In this document: in pieces, positions 23,976-33,065 of the stretch | Position numbering within the stretch: the first letter of the stretch is position 1 | Layout: the number at the start of each line of letters is the position of its first letter | Source of the DNA: Bacteroidales bacterium | GTDB taxonomy: Bacteria; Bacteroidota; Bacteroidia; Bacteroidales; P3 | Direction of reading: 5' to 3' | Assembly (NCBI GenBank): GCA_024400545.1 | Contig: JAKSMO010000007.1 | Coordinates: 1 to 55,857 of the forward strand | DNA: 55,857 bases | Position numbers and translations under genes: made by a program | The notes under the pieces: model-generated | What the model was told of the DNA's origin: nothing | The model's database searches: none | Seen by the model: the letters and a program-made list of their open reading frames with translations, nothing else

Positions 23976-25468
23976 TTACCACAATACATATTATAGGCAT
24001 ATTACTAACTATTGGAATTTTGCTGGTTGTGAGTATTGCATCGGGCCGCAAAATAAAAAATGCCAAAGATTTCACAACTGGGGGCAACGCCAATAGCTGG
24101 ATGGTTTGTGGAGCCATACTAGGCACTCTTGTGGGTGGACAATCCACTATCGGCACCGCCCAACTGGCATTTAGCTTCGGCATTTCAGCCTGGTGGTTCA
24201 CTCTTGGGGCCGCACTGGGCGCACTTGCATTAGCGCTATTTTATGCCAAACCCATCAGAAACAGTGGGTGCAACACACTATTAGAAATTGTTTCTAAAGA
24301 ATATGGCAGAAAAGCTGAAACCATTGGATCGATGCTGTTTCTCATCGGTATTTTCATCAGCATCATGTCGCAGGTACTTTCATCCTCGGCCTTAGTCACC
24401 AGTCTATTCCATCTTCCGATTATTGTAGCCGCTATCATCAGCGCCCTATTGATAATGTTATTTGTATTATTTGGCGGAATTCGCAGCGCGGGTGCGGGCG
24501 GGATAATCAAACTAGTACTTTTGTATATCAGTTCGTTAGCTGCCGGCATCATTGTATGGAAGATCGGCAAAGGACTTATCGGAATAAATGAAAGCATTTC
24601 CAGCATTTATACCAATCCTACATTGGCAGAATTGAACAACCTGACCGATGCAGAAAGTATCCATCAAAGATACGGCAACATGGTGGCGCGTGGACCTTTG
24701 AAGGATATTGGTGGATGCTTATCACTGATGCTCGGCGTGGTAACGACACAAACATATGCACAAGGAATATGGTCGGGAGCCACAACTGCCAAGGCAAAAA
24801 AAGGCGGAATCTACTGTGCCATGCTGATACCCATAATTGGTGCTGCATGCACACTCGTAGGCATGTACATGCGAGGACACTATATCACTGCTGGCGAATT
24901 ATCAGCATTACAAGCTGCCGGGGAGAGCATTCCTGAAGGTGTTGGCGTAATTGAAAGTTCGTTGCAGGCCTTTCCGGCATTTGTACTCAACCACATGCCC
25001 GACTGGCTAGGCGGCATTGCGTTGGGCGCTATGATAGTAAATATACTGGGTTGCGGGAGCGGACTCTCATTGGGCGCCGCCACTATTTTGGTCAGAGATA
25101 TCTACCCCTCATTATCAACAATTTCGAAATCCAAACATCACAACATATCACAACTTATACTCACCCGATTCTCCATAGTCGGAATCCTTTCTCTGGCTGT
25201 AATAATTGCCCTGTTGGTCAAAGGCACATTCATCAACGACCTAGGATTTCTTTCACTCGGACTGCGCGCCGTGGCGCTACTTTGGCCTCTCAGCCTAGCC
25301 CTTTTCATGCCTGGCAAAATCCAAGCCAGATGTATTGTACCAGCCATGATTGTCGGCACCGGCACCATGTTGCTGGCCAAATTCTTATCCTTGCCAGCCG
25401 ACCCTGTTTATTACGGTCTCGGCACCAGTTTGCTAGTCATCCTCATTGCAAACCACATTAAACGATAA
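23972..25468 (+). CDS. Sodium:solute symporter family protein
   Basis: 498 residues, about 13 predicted membrane segments, with the SSS-family N-terminal pattern (ASGRKIKNAKDFTTGGNANSW, then a GG-rich helix LVGGQSTIGTAQLAFSFG). Solute unknown: it could carry sugars, amino acids or organic acids. The 4-nt overlap with prmC gives translational coupling. A bidirectional terminator follows at 25494-25522. Confidence 0.88.
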   Translation: MITTIHIIGILLTIGILLVVSIASGRKIKNAKDFTTGGNANSWMVCGAILGTLVGGQSTIGTAQLAFSFGISAWWFTLGAALGALALALFYAKPIRNSGCNTLLEIVSKEYGRKAETIGSMLFLIGIFISIMSQVLSSSALVTSLFHLPIIVAAIISALLIMLFVLFGGIRSAGAGGIIKLVLLYISSLAAGIIVWKIGKGLIGINESISSIYTNPTLAELNNLTDAESIHQRYGNMVARGPLKDIGGCLSLMLGVVTTQTYAQGIWSGATTAKAKKGGIYCAMLIPIIGAACTLVGMYMRGHYITAGELSALQAAGESIPEGVGVIESSLQAFPAFVLNHMPDWLGGIALGAMIVNILGCGSGLSLGAATILVRDIYPSLSTISKSKHHNISQLILTRFSIVGILSLAVIIALLVKGTFINDLGFLSLGLRAVALLWPLSLALFMPGKIQARCIVPAMIVGTGTMLLAKFLSLPADPVYYGLGTSLLVILIANHIKR

Positions 25469-25493
25469 TAACAAACTGTATCTGCGAAAATAA

Positions 25494-25529
25494 ACCCTAT
25501 TCAGCGTAATTCTGAATAGGGTCTTATTT
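25494..25529 (+). terminator. Intrinsic terminator, possibly bidirectional
   Basis: Perfect 11-bp stem ACCCTATTCAG (25494-25504) / CTGAATAGGGT (25512-25522), 7-nt loop, then CTTATTT. On the other strand the stem is followed by TTTATTTT, so it may also serve the minus-strand TfoX gene. Confidence 0.85.
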
Positions 25530-25634
25530 AGGAGCAGTCTTTCAATCCTACAATATTCAAGCAACCTTGGTCTGCGAGAATACTCTCGCCTAACCGCTAT
25601 CATTGGGGAAAAGTTATTTGAAAAAAGCTTGGGG

Positions 25635-25958
25635 TTACGCTTTCTTTTTACTTCTTGATTTAGGATATGGCAACACCGGCACCACGGCTTTCGCCACATT
25701 GCGCAACAATTCCCGATGATCCACATCAACAATATAATGCTCTTTGGCCCCAGGATAAGGGAATCCACACTCGGCATCTGCCAACAGTTCTTCCAACACC
25801 GGATTCTTTTTCACATAAGCGATATTGTCGCAAGCCATAATAAACACCTTCCCGTCAACATACACACAATATTCACCAAACATCTTTTTGGATTCAATCA
25901 CACCCAATCCTTCCAGCTGGGAGCAAATATAGCTTACAAAATCCTCGGTACAAGCCAT
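25635..25958 (-). CDS. TfoX N-terminal domain protein
   Basis: 107 residues matching the TfoX/Sxy N-terminal domain: ESKKMFGEYCVYVDGKVFIMACDN and a Lys-rich end. The C-terminal DNA-binding half of TfoX is absent, as in many stand-alone family members, so a competence role cannot be assumed. It starts 2 nt after the miaA stop, in the same transcription unit. Confidence 0.82.
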   Translation of the reverse strand: MACTEDFVSYICSQLEGLGVIESKKMFGEYCVYVDGKVFIMACDNIAYVKKNPVLEELLADAECGFPYPGAKEHYIVDVDHRELLRNVAKAVVPVLPYPKSRSKKKA

Positions 25959-25960
25959 CG

Positions 25961-26860
25961 TTATTTAATTAGATTAATCACTTCTGATACCTTATCGTCC
26001 AACGACCGAGTTCCATCAATCCAATGGATAGGAATACCCTGACGCTCCATTCTACGGAACCACGTCATCTGACGTTTTGAGAACCTGCGGATATCCGTAT
26101 AAAGATCTCTATACATATCCTCGTAACTGCATTCGCCTTTCAGATAGGTTGTAACATGACGATACTCCAATCCATATCTCAACAGACGTTCCTCGGGAAC
26201 ACCGGCGTCAAGCAAGGCCTTCACCTCATCAATCATCCCTTCTTCCAATCTCTGCCGCAAACGGATGCCTATTCGCTCCACCACAACTTCGCGAGGAAAG
26301 GCAACCCCTACAATCACATGATCCATTTCCGGCATGTGAGGATACTCGTCGGGGTGCTGGATATGGTACTCTTGAATTTCCAACGCACGCAGCAACCGAT
26401 CACGCGATTCGGTATCGGTATGGTTGTGAAGCTTGATATAGCCGGCCAGCCGTTCCGTAAGCTCTTCGTCGGAGAAAGCCTCCATACGTTTGCGAAAATC
26501 CATGTCTATGGGAGCATCCGCTAGCTGATACCCTTTCACGATGGCCTCGATATACATGCCCGTGCCCCCGCAAAGAATAGGTTGCTTGCCCCTACCCACG
26601 ATATCGCCAAACGACCGGATAAAGTCGTTCTGAAACTGATAAACATTATATTCATATCCTGCATCATGGATATCAATCAAGTGATAGGGGATATCCACTC
26701 CGTGGATATGGTAATCAGCCAAATCTTTGCCTGTGCCGATATCCATGCCGCGAAAAACCTGACGAGAATCAGCACTAATAATCTCACCGCCGAGCTGGAA
26801 AGCCAGTTCGGCGGCGAGGCTTGTCTTACCACAAGCCGTAGGGCCTGTTATGGTGAGCAG
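25961..26860 (-). CDS. miaA: tRNA dimethylallyltransferase, no canonical start codon
   Basis: Adds dimethylallyl to A37 of tRNAs reading UNN codons. Visible: P-loop GPTACGKTS, ISADSRQVFRGMDIGTG, CGGTGMYIEAIVKG, and the C-terminal RYGLEYRHVTTYL and KRQMTWFRR blocks; about 299 residues, normal length. The oddity is the start. In frame, a TAG at 26870-26872 precedes the P-loop and between them there is no ATG, GTG or TTG. Only ACG, CTG (26858-26860) or ATA (26849-26851) could serve; the first ATG (26746) would remove the P-loop. I set the end at CTG as a placeholder. The upstream PorE-like gene ends at 26862, so termination-reinitiation, a +1 shift across its stop, or a sequencing error are all possible. 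Confidence 0.85.
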   Translation of the reverse strand: MLTITGPTACGKTSLAAELAFQLGGEIISADSRQVFRGMDIGTGKDLADYHIHGVDIPYHLIDIHDAGYEYNVYQFQNDFIRSFGDIVGRGKQPILCGGTGMYIEAIVKGYQLADAPIDMDFRKRMEAFSDEELTERLAGYIKLHNHTDTESRDRLLRALEIQEYHIQHPDEYPHMPEMDHVIVGVAFPREVVVERIGIRLRQRLEEGMIDEVKALLDAGVPEERLLRYGLEYRHVTTYLKGECSYEDMYRDLYTDIRRFSKRQMTWFRRMERQGIPIHWIDGTRSLDDKVSEVINLIK

Positions 26861-26861
26861 T

Positions 26862-29600
26862 TTAGTCGTCTAAGAAATAGAGTTTGCCGAGCTGCTTGTC
26901 GAATTCGTATTCGCCAAAATCGCCAAGAGCTGCGCGGTTAATGATAAATTTATAATCAATACCCTTCACCACGATAACCTCTACGTTATACTGGTGATGC
27001 TGACCAATCTGGATCTCCTTGAAGACCAATTTGGCCTTATCCAAGATATTGCCTTCGGGATCAAAAGCATGGTCGCGATCGGGGAAATCCTCTTTATTGA
27101 TGCGGCGCTGATACAGCATATTCATAGCTTCTTCCCATGAAATAGCCACGGGCTCTTTGTAGCGCTCATCAATCAGCATGGGAACCTGAACACCATTGAT
27201 GATGGCCTGAACCTCACCCTTCTGGGTGTTGATCATAGTAACATCAATCGTAGCTTCATCGTGCACAATCACAGCCACATCTCTGTAGTTACTATCCACA
27301 GGAGCGTTCACCAGGTCGATATAGCTGCCATCTTCGTTCTGTTTCACCAGTGCGCTATCTGAAGCCATATTGTTGACAATACGCTTCGACACATAGTCGG
27401 AACGGAGCACCAAAAACTCAATACGGCGGTTCAGCTGATGTGCGGCCTCCTGATGCTCTTTCGAGGGCAGATCGTTGATAAAATCGCACTCAAGGGTAGT
27501 ACCTGCCGAGAAAGTGTAAGGCACACCGGCCACCACAATCACCACATCGCGATCCAAAGTACGGGGCACACGCTCAGCATAGCCCTTTGCCACCAAGCGG
27601 TCGCGCTCAATACCACGGCTAGCCAGGTAATCTACCACGCTCTGGGCACGACGCTGTGACAGCGTATCGTTGGTCAAGCCAATGAAAGGACGGCAGTCGG
27701 TATGTGCGCGGATTTCCACCACCACACTGGGATTGTTCACCATCACAAGATACAAATCCATCAAAGAATCCATAAACTCTTCTTTGATATCCCATTTGGA
27801 GAGGTCGTAACGAACCTCGGGCAGTACAACAGGCTGCTGGGGAACGGGTTCCATACGGCAGTCGTGAACAATGTCTTTATCCACATTATAGCCTTTGGTG
27901 CTTTCCGACTGTTCTAGGCTGAAATAATCAACCTTAGAGAAGTACATCTTATACACCACCTGACCCTTTACCTGACTGTTGTTGAACTTATAATGACCTT
28001 TCTTATCAGTATAGGTCTCGGCTTCAGAGCCATCCGAACCCACAAGCTTCACTTTGGCACCCTTTACCAACTGCATCGACTTCTCATCGCGCACAGTACC
28101 CTCAATGGAATATTGCAACTGAGGAAGTTCAAACGAGAAAAGATTCAAATTGGGCAAGGGCAACTTCTTACCTTTTTTGTCGGTATTTTTGTTCAGAGGA
28201 TCGTCGAACGGACGGTTGGACGAGAAATAACCGCGCTCCATCATATTGCTATTCTCATTATCAGGATAGTAGATGATGCTCATTTCGTCGTAGGAAGAGT
28301 TGATAGGCACACCCAAGTTTTCGGGACGAGAGCAAACGCGCTTGCCAATCTTGGTCTTGAAAATATCATAACCACCAATACCGGGCAGACCATTCGAGGA
28401 GAAATACATCACCGAGTCGCCACGCAGCACGGGGAATGCTTCACGACCAGGAGTGTTCACAATAGGACCCATATTCACGGGTTTGCCAAAATCATCGGCC
28501 AACGATGCTCGGCTGGACTTCCACAAGTCGTAGTCACCTTCACCGCCCGGCATATCGGAGCTGAAATACAGGGTTAAGCCATCGCTAGAGATTGCGGGAT
28601 AGAGGTAGTTGAAGTTTGTATCACCCAAATTGATGCGCACTGGGGTAGCCCAATCGCCAGGATTCAGCTGCTCGGCAGCATTCTCATCGTCAGCACTGCT
28701 ACCTTTCTTGCTGCCTTTCTTGTTAGTGCTGTTGCTCTTGGGAGCCGACTTCTTAGCGCTCTTCTTTTTCTTATCCGGAGCCACAGCCTTGGAGCTGGTA
28801 TAAATAGCACAACCATGAGTCTCCTGTTCTGAAATCTGACAACGGGTAAAATAAATGGTATTACCATCAGGCGAGAAACAAGCCTCACCCTCATTGCTCT
28901 TGGTGTTAATCTTCTCCGAATTGTCAAACGATTCCGGCACATTGGTCCAGCTGCCATTGCGGTCTCTATACACAGTGTAGAAAGCCGAATAGTTCTGGCC
29001 GGTCCACACGTCCACATCGGGATTGTCGCCAGCACCGTAACGAGCGGTGGTGAACACCAAAACATTGGTATCGTCGCCCAAGAAACGGGGCGACCAATCG
29101 TTGTATTCCGAGTTCCAGTCGGTCAGCTTGGTGATGACATGGCGACTGCGGTCTGCTGCCCAGCGCGACACCTCGATGAGAGATTTCTTGCGCGAGAGGC
29201 ACAGTTTATCGTTAGGCACCAACTTCAAAAACTCGTCATAATACTTGTCGGCCTGGTCAAACTTACTATTAAAACGGCACATTTCAGCCATGTAGTAGTA
29301 AATCTTAGGCTCTACAGTGTAGTAGCCAGCCTGAATCAGACGCAGATAAGTATGCTCAGCCTTGGGATAGTTGTACATCAGGCGGTAGCATTCGCCGATT
29401 TGGAAATAGATGCGGTTTTTCTCAGCCTTGTTGCCAGAAATCCTATCATAAGCTTTCTGATAGCTTTCCAATGCCAGACGGAACTGTTTGTTGGCAAACT
29501 GCTGGTCGGCAGTAGTGGCAACACTGCTTTGAGCCATTGCGGTACCGGCAAAAAGCAAGGCTACAACGAGTAGTGCGAAACCTTTTTTTATCATTTTCAT
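26862..29600 (-). CDS. PorE-like TPR / beta-propeller / OmpA protein
   Basis: 912 residues: signal peptide (GTAMA then Gln), TPR region (about 30-150), PD40-type propeller repeats (about 160-470, for example EACFSPDGNTIYF and AISSDGLTLYFSSDMPGG) interrupted by a Lys/Ser-rich insert (about 270-305), a carboxypeptidase-regulatory-like domain (about 490-580, YSIEGTVRD) and an OmpA domain (about 600-745, EIRAHTDCRPFIG, LSQRRAQSVVDYL, NRRIEFLVL). A C-terminal extension of about 150 residues follows. The domain order is that of PorE, a T9SS component that binds peptidoglycan; here the signal lacks a lipobox, unlike P. gingivalis PorE, so paralogy is possible. First gene of a unit with miaA and the TfoX-like gene. 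Confidence 0.83.
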   Translation of the reverse strand: MKMIKKGFALLVVALLFAGTAMAQSSVATTADQQFANKQFRLALESYQKAYDRISGNKAEKNRIYFQIGECYRLMYNYPKAEHTYLRLIQAGYYTVEPKIYYYMAEMCRFNSKFDQADKYYDEFLKLVPNDKLCLSRKKSLIEVSRWAADRSRHVITKLTDWNSEYNDWSPRFLGDDTNVLVFTTARYGAGDNPDVDVWTGQNYSAFYTVYRDRNGSWTNVPESFDNSEKINTKSNEGEACFSPDGNTIYFTRCQISEQETHGCAIYTSSKAVAPDKKKKSAKKSAPKSNSTNKKGSKKGSSADDENAAEQLNPGDWATPVRINLGDTNFNYLYPAISSDGLTLYFSSDMPGGEGDYDLWKSSRASLADDFGKPVNMGPIVNTPGREAFPVLRGDSVMYFSSNGLPGIGGYDIFKTKIGKRVCSRPENLGVPINSSYDEMSIIYYPDNENSNMMERGYFSSNRPFDDPLNKNTDKKGKKLPLPNLNLFSFELPQLQYSIEGTVRDEKSMQLVKGAKVKLVGSDGSEAETYTDKKGHYKFNNSQVKGQVVYKMYFSKVDYFSLEQSESTKGYNVDKDIVHDCRMEPVPQQPVVLPEVRYDLSKWDIKEEFMDSLMDLYLVMVNNPSVVVEIRAHTDCRPFIGLTNDTLSQRRAQSVVDYLASRGIERDRLVAKGYAERVPRTLDRDVVIVVAGVPYTFSAGTTLECDFINDLPSKEHQEAAHQLNRRIEFLVLRSDYVSKRIVNNMASDSALVKQNEDGSYIDLVNAPVDSNYRDVAVIVHDEATIDVTMINTQKGEVQAIINGVQVPMLIDERYKEPVAISWEEAMNMLYQRRINKEDFPDRDHAFDPEGNILDKAKLVFKEIQIGQHHQYNVEVIVVKGIDYKFIINRAALGDFGEYEFDKQLGKLYFLDD

Positions 29601-29746
29601 ATATATATTATTTTTTATCTCAATAACGCAATATTATTATTTTTAGTGCATTGCACGAGAAAAAAACACGCAGCAATACACATTATCAATGTGCTAAATT
29701 ACACTTTTTTTTTGGAATAACGAAAAAAAATTCTCCTAAGTAACCG

Positions 29747-30937
29747 CTAGTCGTACAAAAGGTATTTTTCCCGAACGCGCTTAAACCTGTCCAGTGCCGG
29801 CTGCCACGAGGCCCTGATCTCCTCTTCCGGAATGCCTTTTTCCAATTGTTCCCTCAGCATTCTCGTCCCCGCCAGCAAGTCAAAGAAATTGCTTTTCAAG
29901 AAAAAAGTGTTCTTGTCGCTATTGTTATACATTTCCAGCAGATAGCTCAAGTCGAAACAACGACGAACCTCCACATCACTCAAATCGCACCCATAACAGC
30001 GCTTGCCTTTATGGGGCGGATTGGCGCTCACTCCGGGCATTGATTTGGGCACAAACGAGAAGGAATGAGCTGTGTAGCTGGGCCTTCCTATCACCTCAAA
30101 GGGCTTGTCCGTCCCTCTGCCAACACTCACATTCGTTCCCTCAAACAAGCACAAACTCGGATACAGGGCTATGGCCTGCGGTGTGCGCAAATTGGGCGAT
30201 GGCGCTATGGGCAGCCGATAAACGCTGTCGTGGGTATAGTTTTTCAGCCTCACCACCACGGGCTTATCCTTCAACGTATCGCGAGGGGCTGAGCTATCCC
30301 AACCCTCGCCGGCAATCATCATGGCATACTCGCCTATGGTCATCCCATACACTACCGGCACTCCGGGGTGTACGCCCACAAAGGACCTATACTTTTCCTC
30401 CAACACCGGTCCGTCAACATACCCTCCGTTCGGATTGGGCCTGTCCAGCAGCCAAAACTCCTTATCTTGCTCATACGCAGCTTCCATCACATACTGCAGG
30501 GTGGATATATAGGTATAAAATCGACAGCCTACATCCTGCAGATCAAACAGAATCAAATCCACTCCCTTCAACGATTCGGCCGAGGGTTTCTTGTTGCTGC
30601 CATACAACGATACCAAAGGCAACCCCGTCTTGGCATCTATGCAGTCCTTCACCTTCGCCCCTGCTTCGCTGTCGCCTCTAAAGCCATGTTCCGGACAAAA
30701 AATCGTTTTTATCCTAACCCCTAGCGACAGCAAGGTGTCCACCAAATGCTTGTCGCCCACCATCGAGGCTTGGTTGGCCACCACAGCCACCCCGTTCTTA
30801 TTCACCAGCTGTTGCAAAAAAGCCGCCTGCTCGGCGCTCACCAGCTGTTCGGCGCCTGTTGCAATGCGGCCGCCCGTCTGGCAATACGACGTGCAGCCCC
30901 ACACCAGAGCCACCACCCATAGCAGCACCTTCTTCAT
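29747..30937 (-). CDS. namZ: Exo-beta-N-acetylmuramidase NamZ-like (DUF1343)
   Basis: 396 residues with a signal peptide (about 1-19) and the full DUF1343 pattern: [73 protein letters not shown]. Characterised members (GH171) remove terminal MurNAc from peptidoglycan fragments, a scavenging step important for MurNAc auxotrophs such as Tannerella. Its ATG overlaps the dut stop (ATGA). Confidence 0.9.
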   Translation of the reverse strand: MKKVLLWVVALVWGCTSYCQTGGRIATGAEQLVSAEQAAFLQQLVNKNGVAVVANQASMVGDKHLVDTLLSLGVRIKTIFCPEHGFRGDSEAGAKVKDCIDAKTGLPLVSLYGSNKKPSAESLKGVDLILFDLQDVGCRFYTYISTLQYVMEAAYEQDKEFWLLDRPNPNGGYVDGPVLEEKYRSFVGVHPGVPVVYGMTIGEYAMMIAGEGWDSSAPRDTLKDKPVVVRLKNYTHDSVYRLPIAPSPNLRTPQAIALYPSLCLFEGTNVSVGRGTDKPFEVIGRPSYTAHSFSFVPKSMPGVSANPPHKGKRCYGCDLSDVEVRRCFDLSYLLEMYNNSDKNTFFLKSNFFDLLAGTRMLREQLEKGIPEEEIRASWQPALDRFKRVREKYLLYD

Positions 30938-31368
30938 ACCCCAGTATGTCCAAATCCGCCTGCTCCGCGCTCGGTGTCGGTCAATTCTTCCACCTCCACC
31001 AATTCGGCTTGCTCATGGCGGGACACCACCATCTGGGCAATGCGCTCGCCATCGTTAATCACAAAAGGCTCCTGCGAGAGGTTGATCAAAATCACACAAA
31101 TCTCACCGCGATAGTCGGCATCAATAGTGCCTGGCGAGTTCAGCACGGTAATGCCTTTCTTCAAGGCCAGGCCGCTGCGCGGACGCACCTGAGCCTCAAA
31201 GCCCACAGGCAATTCAATAAACAAGCCCGTCTTCACCAGTCCGCGCTCCAGGGGTTGCAGCGTAATGGCGCCGTCGGGCAGAAAGGCCTTCAAATCCAAA
31301 CCTGCCGACTGAGCAGTTTCGTATTTGGGCAGTGCGTGATGCGACTTATTGATAATCTTAACTTTCAT
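30934..31368 (-). CDS. dut: dUTP diphosphatase
   Basis: Hydrolyses dUTP to dUMP. 144 residues from ATG 31368; an in-frame ATG at 31383 would add five residues but abuts the clpP terminator T run. All five trimeric dUTPase motifs are seen: [43 protein letters not shown] and the C-terminal [11 protein letters not shown] arm. Directly upstream of namZ with a 4-nt overlap. Confidence 0.95.
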   Translation of the reverse strand: MKVKIINKSHHALPKYETAQSAGLDLKAFLPDGAITLQPLERGLVKTGLFIELPVGFEAQVRPRSGLALKKGITVLNSPGTIDADYRGEICVILINLSQEPFVINDGERIAQMVVSRHEQAELVEVEELTDTERGAGGFGHTGV

Positions 31369-31380
31369 AACTATTGTTTC

Positions 31381-31433
31381 CAAAAAACAACCTTAACGTC
31401 AACCGGGTGGTAGCCGATCAATGTTAAGGTTGT
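31381..31433 (-). terminator. Intrinsic terminator after clpP, abutting dut
   Basis: Perfect 11-bp stem ACAACCTTAAC / GTTAAGGTTGT (31387-31397 and 31423-31433), 25-nt loop, and on the minus strand a run of six T ending at 31382, just before the dut start region. Transcripts reading into dut-namZ must pass it. Confidence 0.82.
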
Positions 31434-31473
31434 CAGCATTATTCCAATCTGGTAAACTATGAGTATCTAGCCC

Positions 31474-32136
31474 TTATTTTCTAACCAGCACCTGGTCAAT
31501 CATGCCATATTCCATAGCCTCCTGAGCGGTGAACCAATGGTCGCGGTCGCTGTCGGCATACACCTTATCAAAAGGCTGGCCGCTGTGGTTAGAAATAATC
31601 TCGTAGAGCTCTTTTTTCAGCTTCTGGATTTCGCGGCAAGTAATCTCCATATCGCTAGCTTGGCCTTCGGCGCCGCCCATCGGCTGGTGAATCATCACAC
31701 GGCTGTGGGGCAGGGCGCAACGGCGGCCCTTTTCGCCGGCGCAAAGCAGCACACTAGCCATCGAGGCAGCCAAACCGGTGCAGATCGTAGCAATCTGGGG
31801 CTTGATATACTGCATAGTGTCGTAAATACCCAAACCGGCATACACCGATCCTCCGGGCGAGTTGATGTAAATCTCAATATCCTTCGAGCTATCCACATTC
31901 TCCAAAAAGAGCAGCTGGGCCTGCACCACATTGGCGGTATAGTCGTCAATGGCAGTGCCCAAAAAGATGATGCGGTCCATCATCAAACGGCTAAAGACAT
32001 CCATCTGGGCCATATTCAGCTGGCGCTCTTCAATAATATAAGGAGTCAGCGAGTTGTTGATAGCCGCAGTATATTTGGCATAAGTCGTGCTACTGATACC
32101 ACAATGCTTAGTGGCATATTTCTCAAATTCGTTCAT
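31474..32136 (-). CDS. clpP: ATP-dependent Clp protease proteolytic subunit
   Basis: 220 residues forming the serine-protease tetradecamer subunit. Catalytic Ser125 (GLAASMAS), His150 (VMIHQPMGG) and an Asp near 195 are in place, and INSPGGSVYAGLGIYD is typical. The N-terminal 40 residues are longer than in E. coli and may be processed. clpX lies 16 kb away rather than adjacent; trmD is upstream across a repeat-filled spacer. Confidence 0.96.
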   Translation of the reverse strand: MNEFEKYATKHCGISSTTYAKYTAAINNSLTPYIIEERQLNMAQMDVFSRLMMDRIIFLGTAIDDYTANVVQAQLLFLENVDSSKDIEIYINSPGGSVYAGLGIYDTMQYIKPQIATICTGLAASMASVLLCAGEKGRRCALPHSRVMIHQPMGGAEGQASDMEITCREIQKLKKELYEIISNHSGQPFDKVYADSDRDHWFTAQEAMEYGMIDQVLVRK

Positions 32137-32206
32137 AATATATGGTAATTACTATTGATTCTATTGATGTAAGGGTTGATCCCACGGCTGCAAAAACCCC
32201 AAACCG

Positions 32207-32281
32207 CATCAACCACAAAACTTCAAAACTACATTAACTTCAAAACTACATTAACTTCAAAACTACATCAACTACAAAAAA
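32207..32281 (-). repeat. Post-stop array of AAC-phased 8/9-mers behind trmD
   Basis: On the plus strand: AACCACAA, AACTTCAA, AACTACATT, AACTTCAA, AACTACATT, AACTTCAA, AACTACATC, AACTACAA. This is a 17-nt (8+9) period repeated three times. The plus strand is G-free from 32207 to 32295, so the trmD mRNA strand is C-free through its last codons and this tail. It abuts the trmD stop at 32283. Confidence 0.92.
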
Positions 32282-32282
32282 C

Positions 32283-32963
32283 CTATTTCCCTTTCAGCAA
32301 TTCCGGTCTGCGCTGCTTGGTGCGTTCCACCGCTTGCTCGTAGCGCCACTGCTCTATCTTGGCATGGTTGCCGCTCAGCAGCACATCAGGCACCTTCCAT
32401 CCTCTAAACTCCGGCGGACGCGTATATTCTGGCGGAGCCACCAACCCGTCCTGAAACGAGTCGCCCAAGGCCGACTGCTCGTCGCCAATCACGCCGGGTA
32501 TCAGGCGTATTACTGCATCGGCAATCACGGCTGTGGCCAGTTCGCCACCTGTCAGCACATAGTCGCCTATCGAAATCTCTTTGGTTACAAAATGCTCCCT
32601 TATGCGCTCATCCACGCCCTTGTAGTGGCCACAAAGTATCATCAGGTTCTCTTTCAGCGACAAGGTGTTGGCCATTGGCTGCGACAGCATTTCGCCATCC
32701 GGAGCGGTATAAATCACCTCGTCGTATTTCCGTTCGCTCTGCAGCTTTTCAATGCAGTTGGCCAATGGCTCCACCGCCATCACCATGCCTGCGCCGCCGC
32801 CATAGGGGTAGTCGTCCACGCTGCCATAGCGCGAAAGAGAGTACTCGTGCAGATCGTGAAACACCACCTCCACAAGTCCTTTTTTCTGAGCCCTTTTCAA
32901 TATCGACTCTTCAAAGAACATATTCATCATGTTCGGGAAAAGGGTAAGTATATCTAAGCGCAT
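32283..32963 (-). CDS. trmD: tRNA (guanine37-N1)-methyltransferase
   Basis: Makes m1G37 to prevent frameshifting. 226 residues with the SPOUT trefoil-knot core: [33 protein letters not shown], and the C-terminal [25 protein letters not shown] helix region. It sits between the M23 peptidase gene and clpP, outside the classic rpsP-rimM-trmD-rplS cluster. Confidence 0.96.
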   Translation of the reverse strand: MRLDILTLFPNMMNMFFEESILKRAQKKGLVEVVFHDLHEYSLSRYGSVDDYPYGGGAGMVMAVEPLANCIEKLQSERKYDEVIYTAPDGEMLSQPMANTLSLKENLMILCGHYKGVDERIREHFVTKEISIGDYVLTGGELATAVIADAVIRLIPGVIGDEQSALGDSFQDGLVAPPEYTRPPEFRGWKVPDVLLSGNHAKIEQWRYEQAVERTKQRRPELLKGK

Positions 32964-33023
32964 ATTACGTTATATTTCAACTTTAACTTTGACGTTAACT
33001 GGTCTCCCAGTCATTTGTCCGAT

Positions 33024-33065
33024 CACCATTCACTCATCACAGATCACCATTCACCGATCACCTAA
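33024..33065 (-). repeat. 7-nt CAC-phased array at the 3' end of the M23 gene
   Basis: Plus-strand 7-mers in exact phase: CACCATT, CACTCAT, CACAGAT, CACCATT, CACCGAT, CACCTAA. The array overlaps the peptidase stop codon (TGA at 33058-33060), so the repeat itself supplies the stop. Confidence 0.9.

Noticed and set aside
25635..25958. A complete natural-competence regulator TfoX
   Set aside because: Only the N-terminal domain is present and there are no other competence genes; stand-alone domains of this type are common and of unknown role.
32207..32281. Tandem repeats that might be read as a CRISPR array
   Set aside because: Units are 8-9 nt with no spacers, and there are no cas genes nearby.
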